Below are positions 32,538-43,900 of a stretch of DNA of 64,000 nucleotides, piece by piece. Within the stretch, counting starts at the first letter, position 1; every line of letters starts with the position of its first letter. The DNA is from Xiphydria camelus (Eukaryota; Arthropoda; Insecta; Hymenoptera; Xiphydriidae). The notes under the pieces were generated by a model. The model was given only the letters and a program-made list of their open reading frames with translations. It ran no database searches and was not told the DNA's origin. The position numbers were made by a program, and so were the translations under genes. Location of the stretch: assembly GCA_963678675.1 (NCBI GenBank), contig OY783191.1, positions 12,052,562-12,116,561 of the forward strand, given 5' to 3'.

Positions 32538-33871
32538 TCAATTTTCTACATTTTCCGGAAACATATTCTCAAATAAGATTCTTCGGCGATTTCTCGCGTC
32601 TCTCTGTAGAGCATTCCTGCCATCGGCTTCGTTTTCATCATCAAATATGTTTTCATATTCATGCATATGGTTATCAATTTGTAAACCTTCTCCAGCATCT
32701 CCATTAATCAAACATATATTGTGCAGAACGCAACATGCGACTATAACGTGTGTTGTGAAAAGAGTATCTCGTAATTCTATCTTTTGCAGTAAACGAAAAC
32801 GGCTCTTCAAAATTCCAAAGGCTCGTTCGACTACTACACGCGTTTGAGCAATTTTCATATTGAATTCCAGTTGTTGGTCTGTTAAATTTCCGTTATCCCT
32901 GAAAGGACAAACCAGCCAAGCTTGTGCGATACCATTGTAGCCTTTATCACCCAGTATAAAAGTATTATTTGGAAAAATTCTTTCACGGTTCTGTTCGGCT
33001 GATAAAAAAAGGTCAGATCTTCTTAACATTCTAGCATCATGAAAAGACCCTGGATCCCCACAATACACGTTCGTGAATCTCATATCACAGTCAACTACAG
33101 CTTGCAGCAGAACAGAATAATATTGTTTTCTATTGAAATACACCCTACCATTTTCTTCTGGCTGATTAATGTGTATATGAGAACCATCTATTGCTCCGAT
33201 ACAACCGCGAATATCTGCGACATTTTCAAATGTTTCAGATATTCTTCCAAGCTCGTCGTCTTCTGGCCATTTAATAAATTGGGGAACGAGTGTTATGAGC
33301 CAATTAATGATCCTCCGCACGATGCGAAATACAGATGAATATGATATATTGAACAGATTTGACAGTAATCTGTAGGACTCCTTATTGCCAAGAAACCAGA
33401 GTGTCATTAATAAACACAGTTCGGCAGGTTTCTTTTCTTTGCCAAAGGTATGGGTTGGAATGAATCCACTGGCTTCCAAGTTTCCTGAAAATAGATTGTT
33501 ATACTTGTACTTACTATCTGTCAACACAAGAGTCCTTCACTATCATTATGAAACATGTATAAAAAGTTACCCAATAGTATGTTCACAATTGGTCGCTCCA
33601 ATCTAAAATCTTCTTTAAACTCCTCATTGCTTTTAGCATGAACAGTGTCTAAAAAATCTTGTACACGCTGTCGTTCACGCCCATCCAGTAAAAAATGGAG
33701 AAGAGGAAATAAAAGCTCCTCTTCATAGGCATCGTCTTCGAATAATTGATTGAAATCATTATCGCTCATAGAGTCGGAACTGCTGCTGCTACTGCTACTG
33801 CTGCTACTGCTACTACTGCTACTGCTACTGCTTGGTGTATCCATTACGAAGGCTAATTGAGCTTCATCCAT
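32538..33871 (-). CDS. PIF/Harbinger DDE transposase, two exons, intact
   Basis: Exons 33871-33571 and 33484-32538 join in phase into 415 residues. The N-terminus has a polyserine run (18 Ser, encoded by an imperfect CTG/CTA-type repeat at 33775-33830) and an acidic patch. The DDE domain is complete: D200 in GAIDGSHIHI, D250 in GDPGSFHDARML and E320 in VVVERAFGILKSRFR, with GDKGY at 279-283. The intron (86 bp) has GT-AG borders. This enzyme would cut at the GGGTGCTTTCC ends of its own element. Nothing in the sequence forbids activity. Confidence 0.9.
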
Positions 33872-34415
33872 CTAATAAAAACAGTAGTTTCACATTGATA
33901 TTACGCTAAAGTATAATTACTTGGAAATTTGTTTCTATTTCTGAAAAATGTATTAATGTTGCTTTATACATACAATTTATCACAATTATTTATGTAGTGT
34001 ATGTTACGATTAGTGTTTCAAAATAACGCTCGATTTTGTAAGTACACATTTGGTCTTACCTTAACAATTTTGTTTCCAAACTAGGGAAGCTTCGTTTTTC
34101 GTTATCCTTAACACTTCATACGCGTTACGCACGTCACCTTTTTAGCGAGCGTTCCAATTACCCTTCGAGTCGACACGAGTCGACACGAGTCGACACAGGA
34201 GTCGCTGGGAGTCGTGTAAATGGAAAGCACCCAGTACATACCTATCTTGATTTTTTATTATACATAGCTCAGAGGGGCCATCTTATTCTGCGGCACGTCT
34301 GTGTCTATAATTGCCGGTTATTGAGAGTTGTGTTTATGTGATTGCCAATAATCATTATTAATTAAAAGAAAAGTGACATCTTCAACGACTTAAGTAAGAA
34401 GTAAATAACGGAAAC

Positions 34416-36245
34416 ATGGTTCGGAGTTGGCGAAACTGTCCGACACTATTTCAAGCGATATTTCTCTCGACACTCGTGTGCCTGTGCCTCGCTGTTCCAG
34501 CGGTCGTAGATCCGAACCTGATCTTAAAAAATGTGGAGAGAAATATTGACCTGCAGTCTCAGCTGACCAAAATTACAAATAAAATCGTCATCGAGAACAG
34601 CGGTAAGCAAGCCGTACGCAGTTTTCTCTTCTCCGTGGGTGGCAAAGAAAGAAGGAGTCTAAGTTACATCAGCGCGAGCACACGCGAGGCTGGACGCGCC
34701 GCACTAAGGGTAACGGAGGCCATCGTAAATGGACACTCTGATAAGCTCTTCTATTTAATTGAGTTGAGGGACCAAGTTCAGCCGGGACGAACGGTTTCCG
34801 TTGAGGTTGAGACGGTCTCCACTCACGAGTCAGAGCCTCATCCCAAAGAAATCGTTCAGAAGGAGAAACAGCTAGTTCGTTACATGGGAAATGTTGACTT
34901 TTATTCTCCATACACGGTCCTAAAACAGACCACGACCGTGACTTTGCCGTCTCGTAACGTTGAAAGTTTTACAAGAATTAAACCCGTCTCCCAGAGTGAA
35001 TCTGTAATAACATATGGCCCATATGACAAGCGAACGCCATATTCGTGGGAAGATTTGACTGTGCATTTTGAGAATAACAACAAATTTCTCACAGTCACTA
35101 GGCTTGAGCGAACCATTGAAATATCGCACTGGGGTAATATTGCAGTGGAAGAAACCATTGATCTCCTTCACACTGGCGCTCTATTGAAAGGTTCCTTCTC
35201 GAGGTACGAATATGCTAGAGAATCCAAGTCCGGTCAAGCCAGCGTACAGAGCTTTGACACCGTTCTCCCCGCAGCTGCTTCTGATATTTATTATCGTGAT
35301 GAAATTGGAAATATCTCCACATCTCACACACGGATCAAGAAGGACTCAGTAGAGCTGAACCTCAGACCACGGTTCCCGCTCTTTGGTGGCTGGAAGACTC
35401 GTTACATGGTTGGTTACAGCATGCCCAGTTACGAATACCTCTTCCACTCAGGTGATGAGTATGCATTGAAGATGAGACTATTGGATCACGTGTTCGACGA
35501 TATGGTGGTAGACGAGCTAGTCGTGAAGATCATTCTACCAGAAGGCTCACACAACATCAAGCTGCAGTTGCCATACTCGGCGACGCGTCTTCCTGACTCT
35601 CTTCACTACACCTACTTGGATACCAAGGGACGTCCTGTGATCGCCATTGCGAAGAACAACCTCGTTGAAAGTCATATTCAGAACTTCAAACTGAAATATA
35701 CATTCCCGCAGCTATTGATGTTGCAGGAACCTCTTCTCGTCACAGTGGCACTATACCTTCTGTTCTTACTAGTCATAGTATACGTACGCCTCGATTTTTC
35801 CATTGACAAAGATGAAGCATTCGAGAGCAAGTTGCGAATCGCAGGCCAGTGTGAGAAGATACTTGCGGCCCAGGACCGTAGAGTAACGTCTTACAATGAT
35901 TTGGATGATCAACTGGCGTATCTCAAGGCGAACAAGGACATAAACGCTTTTCAGTCCATTGTTAAAAGCATCAATCAGGAATATAAAAATGCGGTGAATG
36001 CTGTGTCTGAACTTGCACAAAAGTTGAAAGGCGAGCCCGGGGACATTTACGAGCGCGTACAGGAGCTACAGAGATGCGACAGGACGCTCAAGGAGCTCTA
36101 CAATCAGCAGCAAACACTGTACATCGACAAGCTGGTGCCGGGAAAGATCGGCCGACAAGCTTTCGTCGAGGCTGAGGCTGTGATCGTAAAGAAGAGGGAG
36201 GATTGTGTTGAGAAGATAAACTCTATCATCAAGTCGCTTCAGTAA
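34416..36245 (+). CDS. RPN1: Ribophorin I, oligosaccharyltransferase subunit 1
   Basis: The 609-residue protein is the ER-membrane subunit of the oligosaccharyltransferase complex that places N-glycans on nascent proteins; it helps hold substrates near the catalytic STT3 subunit. A signal peptide (residues ~1-27, FLSTLVCLCLAVPA) is followed by a long lumenal domain with the family's conserved ISHWGNIAVEETIDLLHTGA and SFDTVLPAAASDIYYRDEIG blocks. One transmembrane helix (~438-458, LLVTVALYLLFLLVIVYV) leads to a cytosolic coiled C-terminus. Length equals that of the human protein (about 607). The coding sequence is one exon here, with a start in the context AAACATGG and an AATAAA at 36455. No frameshift or stop is present. 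It faces the phosphatase gene convergently. A complete Harbinger element ends 184 bp upstream, so the promoter lies in or next to it. Confidence 0.97.
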   Translation: MVRSWRNCPTLFQAIFLSTLVCLCLAVPAVVDPNLILKNVERNIDLQSQLTKITNKIVIENSGKQAVRSFLFSVGGKERRSLSYISASTREAGRAALRVTEAIVNGHSDKLFYLIELRDQVQPGRTVSVEVETVSTHESEPHPKEIVQKEKQLVRYMGNVDFYSPYTVLKQTTTVTLPSRNVESFTRIKPVSQSESVITYGPYDKRTPYSWEDLTVHFENNNKFLTVTRLERTIEISHWGNIAVEETIDLLHTGALLKGSFSRYEYARESKSGQASVQSFDTVLPAAASDIYYRDEIGNISTSHTRIKKDSVELNLRPRFPLFGGWKTRYMVGYSMPSYEYLFHSGDEYALKMRLLDHVFDDMVVDELVVKIILPEGSHNIKLQLPYSATRLPDSLHYTYLDTKGRPVIAIAKNNLVESHIQNFKLKYTFPQLLMLQEPLLVTVALYLLFLLVIVYVRLDFSIDKDEAFESKLRIAGQCEKILAAQDRRVTSYNDLDDQLAYLKANKDINAFQSIVKSINQEYKNAVNAVSELAQKLKGEPGDIYERVQELQRCDRTLKELYNQQQTLYIDKLVPGKIGRQAFVEAEAVIVKKREDCVEKINSIIKSLQ

Positions 36246-36454
36246 CTAAATATTTTTACTAGATATAGAGAGTAATCGATGTGGGTGATAACATTCTCTT
36301 GAAACCTCCGTGTCGACATCACGATAAAGTATTTCGGTGCTTAGTGATGTACCCGGTGTGACCTTTGCATCCTTCATAATGAATAGCTGGAATCATTACC
36401 GAAATGTATCTTTGCGTCAACGTTCATCAGCATGAGCGTTCAACGACAGTTTGT

Positions 36455-36460
36455 AATAAA
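36455..36460 (+). terminator. Likely poly(A) signal of RPN1
   Basis: AATAAA lies 210 bp after the RPN1 stop codon, the first canonical signal on that strand. Confidence 0.5.
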
Positions 36461-38575
36461 GACGACATAAAACAAACTGCTGAATTTGATTTATTCTATC
36501 GTAGGTTTGTAAGTTTTTAGATTTGTAAGTGGATATAGTTGCCTTCGGGTATTTTGCACGCCCTGTTATGTTATAATAGGATATGCGTTCAAATGAGAGA
36601 CTGGTACATGGTTGGGATACATGTACACCTCGTGTTCGATGTGTTGACGCACAAAAGACTGCACAGAATGTACTTTTGCAATGGGCTGTGCCAATTATAG
36701 TTCCCCTTACTGTAGGGAATCGGAGTGATTGGAAGAAAGTAGAGAATGGTGAAATAATAGGCATCTTACTGTATTTGATATTGTATTTATATATCCGGCG
36801 AAAAATTTACATTTTAGACGCCGAAAAAAAACATTAGTAGAGTCAATTAGATATCAGTTGATTCAAGCTTATGATGATATTGAATACTGGAAACTTCGCG
36901 TAAAGGCTGTCGGTCAAGATTAAGCAGATTCGTGAATACGTGGTATGTACTTGGGGAAAAACGAAGCTAAATATTGACTCGCGTACATTTGTATAATAAT
37001 AGTATACTCAACATTATTGTAGTTTTTTATCCTGAGTCTCGAATAGCATCGTAACTTTATCAATTTTATATAAAAAATTGTGATGCTCTACAATTGGTGT
37101 GAAAAATATAGTACATGTATAGAATATTACGGGAGAACGTGACAGATATTGTGTGAAACCTCATTTTGCTATGCCTTTTGTTGCTATTCTATGGACGGCC
37201 AATATTTTAAAAATACATTTTTTTACGTGTGCTTTCATATAGGTATTGCTTGGCTTCAAAAATTATATAACTTTAATCATTTTTTATAATACGAAACAAG
37301 TTTTAAAATCTATTGGTTTATTAGTTACTACCATTACTTACTATGTATCATTATTTCGGCGGATATATCGAGTAATATTTTCTAAAGTCGCTTCACAAAT
37401 AGCACTTCATCCACGTAAAAATAGATTTCTAGAGTATCTTGGTTGAGGTTCCATCCTTTCGCGCAACTTAAGCTTTCTTAATGGACATTTTCTCTGATAT
37501 TTTCATGAATTTTTTATTCAGGGAGAAGAGAAAATAAACTAAATCATTTAATAAGGTAGTACCTATGGTCATTCTCCAAAATGCTCGTTGAGTGTCCGTA
37601 AAAAAATATTTAAAAATTCATCAAAAAACTATGATTTATGATTGAAAATTCTCTTTGTGAATTATAAAATTTAAGACCATAAGAATTAGTCGATTATTTT
37701 GATTATTTTTCAGTTATTATTCAAATAATGTGCCTCCTTTGACTAGCGTATTTTCATGTGTGGCAACGCTGTAAACTTCGAAATATTTTCCTCTCACAAT
37801 AACATGAGCGCCATAACCTAAATATACTCTCACCGTGGCCAGTCAGCCACGATATTAGGGAAAATTTGAGAGGAAAAGAAAGACTGAGTGGCGTGAAAAT
37901 GTCATTGTAGCGAATAAAAAACGTAAAATTGCACATGAAACGTCAAATAAAACCACTCTACTGACGCGACGTTGCCGCATCTTCTCGACACGTAATTTCG
38001 GAACACCGAGAAGCAGAAATTATTTATAACTAAAGTATCAAACGGTCAATAATTTTCATCGATGGTTGCAAATTTTTGTTATTTCCCCCGTTTTTTGGTA
38101 TTTTTTTAAATATTTTAATTTTGGATCTTACATAAAAACCCTCAAAAAATGTGATTTGCCCATAAGACTGGGTTATTTCCTAATTGGTAATTAATTTTTA
38201 TTAAACATACTAAACGATCAATCTACCACAAATTGCACTAGGAGGTTTCTATTGATATTAACTTGCATAAAAAAATAATTTCCTATTTTAATCTTGGAAA
38301 TCAATTCGTGACCATACTACCTAGTTTCTTCTTTGTCTGAATAAAAACTCAATATTTAGGAGAAAATAAGAATAATTTCAAAGAAATTCCGGAACATTAA
38401 AACTAATTACAAGTTTCTCCAAATCAAAATTGTTCATTTAAGAGAAAATAAAAAATATATATACTATAAAGAGTTTCCGAGGAAAAATATCCCTTTGTTT
38501 CTCTGAATAAAATATGAATTAGCCGTACCTCTTTTTATAAGTGTTCAATCGTTACGATAAGGAGTGTTCTTAATA
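36461..38575. other. AT-rich intergenic region
   Basis: No gene is recognised. An 84-codon frame at 36583-36837 ends in a hydrophobic stretch (IIGILLYLILYLYIRRK), but it has no family resemblance and is likely chance. Confidence 0.5.
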
Positions 38576-39100
38576 CAGTAGGACCTCTATTATCCGCATC
38601 AATTGGCCTAGTTAGGATTAGCGAAAGTTTGGATAATGGAACAGTCATGACGGGTGAAACGATGTTCTAAATAAAATAATATTTGAAACATAACATAATC
38701 AAGATATATTTTTCATTATACACTTAAAAAAATTTTTTTAATTGAATGCTTAGTTTATGGTTTTTTAATCACGAAATTCATAATTTTTTGTTGGCGTATG
38801 GCCAACGATAATAAACGGATTATCGATATGCACTTATAACTGCCTGTCGCGAAGATCTATAATAAAGATTGAGAAAAGAATGAACAAGCGAATTAAAGTC
38901 CTGACACGCAATACGATCTTGGAGACGTTTGAAAGCCGCCGGCTTAATTTGTAATATTGTAATGCGCTACAAGGTACACTTCAAAATTTCGAATAGGCGT
39001 CCAAATTGTACAGTCAACAATCTGGATGAAGCAAATCGTGTTTCGGATAAAGCAAGTTGTAGTTCGAATAACAGAGGTTCGGGTATGCGAGGTCCTACTG
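38576..39100. mobile_element. pogo/Tigger-like non-autonomous element (525 bp)
   Basis: It starts CAGTAGGACCTCTATTATCC and ends GAGGTCCTACTG, with TA on each side. The CAGTA..CTC..TTATCC end is characteristic of the pogo branch of Tc1/mariner. No transposase frame is left. Confidence 0.75.
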
Positions 39101-40935
39101 TATGAGTGGTTATAAGCGATATGACACTTTGGTGATGTATTCGAATAGAAATGCGCGTACGGATTATTGGATAAGCAATAAAAATCAAGGCATTGGTAAG
39201 AATATTTTGTAGAAACAAAGAATGAAGTCTAAGTCATTTATATACGCTCGGATTTTCAATGAGATTTAAGCGAGCGTTTATAGTCAAACTTTGCGATAAT
39301 TGGTTAAAATAAAGTTTAAACCACAGCACAGAATTTTTAATAATTTAATCTGCGCATATCCAGTACTAACTTCTGCGGTTTCCTTTCCTCATAAAATAAA
39401 CATTTAAACGTATTCAAGTTATATCCATTATATCCGTTTAATTTTTTCTCCACAAATTTGTAGAGTACAATTGAAGCGGCATATGCAAAAAGGGTTCAAC
39501 TACCATGCCGCTACCATGTCGCTTAAACCCTTTTTGCATATTATGCCGCTTCAATTGGAAAAACTAGTGCATAGTCGTAGCGTATGACGAAGAAAGAATG
39601 AAAAAGTACAGACAGTTGTATAATATAAATTAATCTGAAGCTTCTCCTAATTTCTTTAAAACTATAATAAATTCTAAAGAATTCAATTTCGTTCCAATAT
39701 ACATAAAGGTCTTTTAGAGCAAAGTAAGGACAATTTCTCTGAAATTATTCTAAGAACTAGGTATAGGAAGAAATTTAGTAAAATGTCGTTAAAATTCTCT
39801 CTTTTAGGCACATCGTGGTGGCCATATAAACCCCAAGTAGGTCCCTTTCATTACGAGTTTATTCGTACTACAGAGAACTAAAGAAGTGTATCTAGTAAGT
39901 TATTATTGTAAAGTAAATTTTAGAAATGATACATAAATTTCAGAGAATGTTAAAAATCGCAGAGGAAAACTTGAGGGAAATTTCAGAGAGTTCTGATAAA
40001 TTTATTATCATTGTCCAAATTTTTAGATAAATATAAATATTGTAAAGAAAATTGAGAGAAATTTCAAAGAAAATGTTCATGTATATTTTTCATATACGAA
40101 ATGAAAATATAAGTATAATAATTTAACTTATTGTTATTAAAATTAACATTTGATAAATCGCAATATAATCTTTACGTGAAGGACGGAGCGAAGAAGGATC
40201 GAACTATTGCGAGTATATTTCGGAACTGATCGCGCGCAGCTTTAAAAATTCCAACTTGGGCGAAACTTTCTCGGTGAGTTTTTTTGGCTTATTATAAATA
40301 TTAAAATATCTATTTTAAATTTTTGGTGACTAACACTTATCTTTTGATAGATGAACCCTATAGTACTTAGCGAGTTTAAAATACTTTTTTCTTAACAAAT
40401 TCTGCAGATCGATTACGAAAATTTATGTTACATTTAAGAATTTCCGACGACATTCGTGCTTAAATAGTCGATATTCTATTCTAAGATTGTACTGAGTTAT
40501 ATTTTTATTTTTTGATTTCAATATATTAAAAGTTGAAAGACTTCTGCAGACTTTGCTCTCGTAAAGGGTTTACCACAAATATCAGTTAATAGATCTCTTC
40601 CTATGTGCTTGGCGTTATACATATTTTTACATCAATTTGACAACTCTTCTTGCAAAGAAAATTGACTACTACGCCATGCATTAATCAAAGATAAGAAAAA
40701 AGAAAATAACTCATTTTATTTCCAAAAAATAGATATTTCTAAAATGGTAACAAACACAACAGTTTTCCGTATGGCGGTGTATACTCATTACTTTACTCTG
40801 CAAGTGAATCACCAATTTTAGATATGGTGTCAAGTAATGACTAGAATGTCCAAGAGCCCAAAGGTTACAACAACGATCGATGAACAGCGTATTATTGCCG
40901 TTCAGTCAGTTAGTACCTCCAATCACTAGAAAAAG
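39101..40935. other. AT-rich intergenic region with one short hairpin
   Basis: A hairpin at 39469-39555 (AATTGAAGCGGCATATGCAA and its inverse, imperfect, ~30 bp stem) is a probable mini-MITE. Otherwise no gene is seen. The 3' UTR of the phosphatase gene must lie at its right side. Confidence 0.5.
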
Positions 40936-43900
40936 TTAAACACCTTTCCTCTCTTCTGTTGCGTTGTTTTTACGATGTTTCAAATTAATTACAACCACGG
41001 TTATATTGTCCAAGGATCCTCTGAAAATAAAAATTATTTTTTTTTAAAGAATCTCCAAGCAGGGGATTATCAGAGATAATTTAAGTGCGCATTCCACGCG
41101 AGTCCACAATTCTAGAACCGGAGCCTAGTCTGAAACCAAGAACTGCGTACTTTGGTGTGAGTCTTATTTTTTATTATAATATCCATTGTTTATATTCCAG
41201 CTTTGCGAAGGGTGATGAATTCTACGTTTTGGACGCCAATGTGTACGTCCACCTTTGAAGAAAGTTCATCTTATAGCAACTGAATAGTTTATTCGATAAT
41301 CGCAGACCATACTTATAAAGTATCTGATAAGGTAAATTTTGCTTAAAGGTGGAAGCAAGTACCAGAACTTGAAACGTCTCGTTCTCTGACCTTGAGATCG
41401 AAATATAAGTAATACCCCCTCTCCTCCAAAAGAAACTAACAAACAGTTTTACGTTTGTAAGATTTTTGCGTAAAATGAGAGATAATGGAAATAAACGGGT
41501 TACGCGGTAACTAATGTGTCACCTTGTATACACAATTCCTTAAGTTTAATAAAAATGTCCGATCTGATAAATATACTCCACACAAGAATTAAGGTAGTTG
41601 GGACTCGATTTCATGTATCAACAAGAATGGAACCCCGGACTTATTTAAAAAAAATTATATTTAAATACACTATAGTGCCAGAATATATTTAATGTTATTT
41701 GTAGTGCACTATAATCATTAAAATAATGTTTTTAATTAATTTTTAAAATAAAAAGGTAAAGGGCCCCACAGACGATCAACCAGGTTGGTCAACTTTGCTG
41801 TCAATTTGCCGTATTGAAAGGGATGTTGAATGTCTGTAGGCAGGTTGGTAGTTGAAAATTCAAAGGCTAACAATAAAGTTTACAACAAAGTTGACCAACC
41901 TGGTTGATCGTCTGTAGGGCCCTTAAGAACCTTGTAACGTCACGTTACTGCACTACCTCATAGACATTGGTGTGTACATACATCACGCCACACACGCGTA
42001 AAACTGTCCTGGGGAGTCGTGGCAACGCAGCATGTCAGTTGTTATTGTGATATGTAAAAATGGCAGGAAATTTTCGCCGACTGCCTCGTGCAACGTTGCC
42101 ACATTGACTTTCGTGCTCCCCTCCATGCGACAAAAATTAATAAAAGTGCAAAGTGCGTGACGCTTTCTACGTAATTATTGCAAAAACTAAATGATGTACC
42201 AATATAATTTTTTTTTAATTTGTTGAGAAAGAATCATTCTACACTTGACAGTTTTTTCAAACAATTCTTAAGAACAATTTCTGAGATATGCCGCGTTAAG
42301 TGCGTTTTATAAACGTTTGCTCTGTGTAATTACATTGGGTCAATGGGAAAAGTAAAAATTTTAAAAATTAATATCTCAGCTTCTAAATGGTAGATCGACT
42401 TCAATCTTGGTAGAAAGATGCATTGTGGTATGAAGAATATACCATAAAAATTTGAAGTAATTCCTAAGAAACGTCAAATCGAGTCCCAACTACCTTAAGG
42501 GATCTCTTAAATTCTGCAAAAAAGAAGGCCCTTTTAAACTGGCTGTATTCTTGTCCAAAATAATACAATCTCGATTGCCGATGGAGCATTTTGAAGGCTA
42601 AAGTTTCTGCTTCCAGAATTGTTTCTCAAATTTTCAAAATCTTTATTGATTTCAAAGTTATCTATGTAATTGAAAAGCGACACCCGACGAATGAAACAAT
42701 TTTTCTTAAGCTTTAGCAAAGCACACGGAGTGCAAGAAAATCATAATTAAGTTTCGTTTACTGCATTGTAAATGTTTTTAACTATGATTTTTTTGCACTC
42801 CGCGTGCCTTACTAAGGTTTAAAAAAAAATTGTTTCATTTGTCGAGTGTCGCTTTTCAATTACATAACTTTGAAATCAATAAAGATTTTGAAAATTGTTG
42901 GTTTGAAATCATGTTGGTTTTTCTTCTTTAATTTGCTATTTTGCGAATCATTCTACGGTTTTTTTCACTGAGTTATTCAGTGCCGAAGTATAAATTCCAC
43001 TGTGTAACCTCTTCGAGGTACGCTAATACCCTGCGGAATCTACTGAATTTTAGGTTGAAATAATTCCGTAATGACAAGTAAAAAAGTAGCGGATACAAAG
43101 AAAAGTAATAGAGTATCACCATTGCGGAAGAACAAGATCCCCCTTTTTGTTTTTTTTTTTTCATTTTGGTCGATTCAAACAAGTAGAACATATCGAAATG
43201 AAAATCCTAGACTTTTTCAAGTACCTATTTTAATTGAGAGAATCTACACTTTAAGGCCGATATTCATAGTCGCATCGGAGGTCACTCATTGGTCGAAACA
43301 GCGACTTGAGTCGTGCTTATTTATAAGTTCCACCTATGAATACGGGTCTAATATGCCGTTGAGTTTGAAAGATTTCGATAATTGTTCGTAGTTACCCTAG
43401 TAGTATAGCTCTAGTCGGTAAGAACGCATACCACAAAACTTGTGGCAATTTTGCGTGTGGGCTCTATCTTCCTGACGTTCTTGCGTTAGACTTGAATAAG
43501 ATTATCTGCATCTGCAAGATCTTACGCAAGATCCATAGCCATATACGGAAGCAGACCATTATGGGATCACAGAAGTAGATAGCTAGTGCACTGTAGCAGA
43601 ATGTTAGGGTATATCAAGTAGAACCAAATGGAAAATATGAATTTTTTAACGCAATCTTAAAATTGATATTATGCTATCAAAATTAGTATAAATTAAAAAG
43701 TAATAAATGCATTGAAACGGGCAAATTCCAATCTTTTGATTGGCCGGTGACCGAAATTCGTACGATAATTAGTTATCCTGTAATAAGTGTCCAAATTTGG
43801 GAGGACGGTTTCTGCTTCGACACTGAATAATTCAATGAAAAAAAATCGGAGAATGATTTGCGAAATAGCAAATTAAAGCAGAAAAATTATGCTTTATAAC

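Larger units (their letters stand above)
30336..34232. mobile_element. Complete PIF/Harbinger element, 17 bp TIR, TSD AGT
   Basis: GGGTGCTTTCCATTTAC at 30336 and its exact inverse ending at 34232 are flanked by AGT on both sides (30333-30335, 34233-34235). Subterminal parts are rich in GTCGACACGA repeats. The element carries a Myb/SANT-like gene on the plus strand and a transposase gene on the minus strand, the standard two-gene Harbinger layout. The transposase is intact and the Myb gene is frameshifted. Its right end is 184 bp upstream of the ribophorin I ATG. Confidence 0.9.

Noticed and set aside
36583..36837. Small membrane protein gene
   Set aside because: 84 codons in an AT-rich region with no conserved motif or gene-like context; the hydrophobic stretch follows from the base composition.
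43385..43480. A second tRNA-like sequence (TAGCTCTAGTCGGTAAGAAC)
   Set aside because: No box B follows at a plausible distance.
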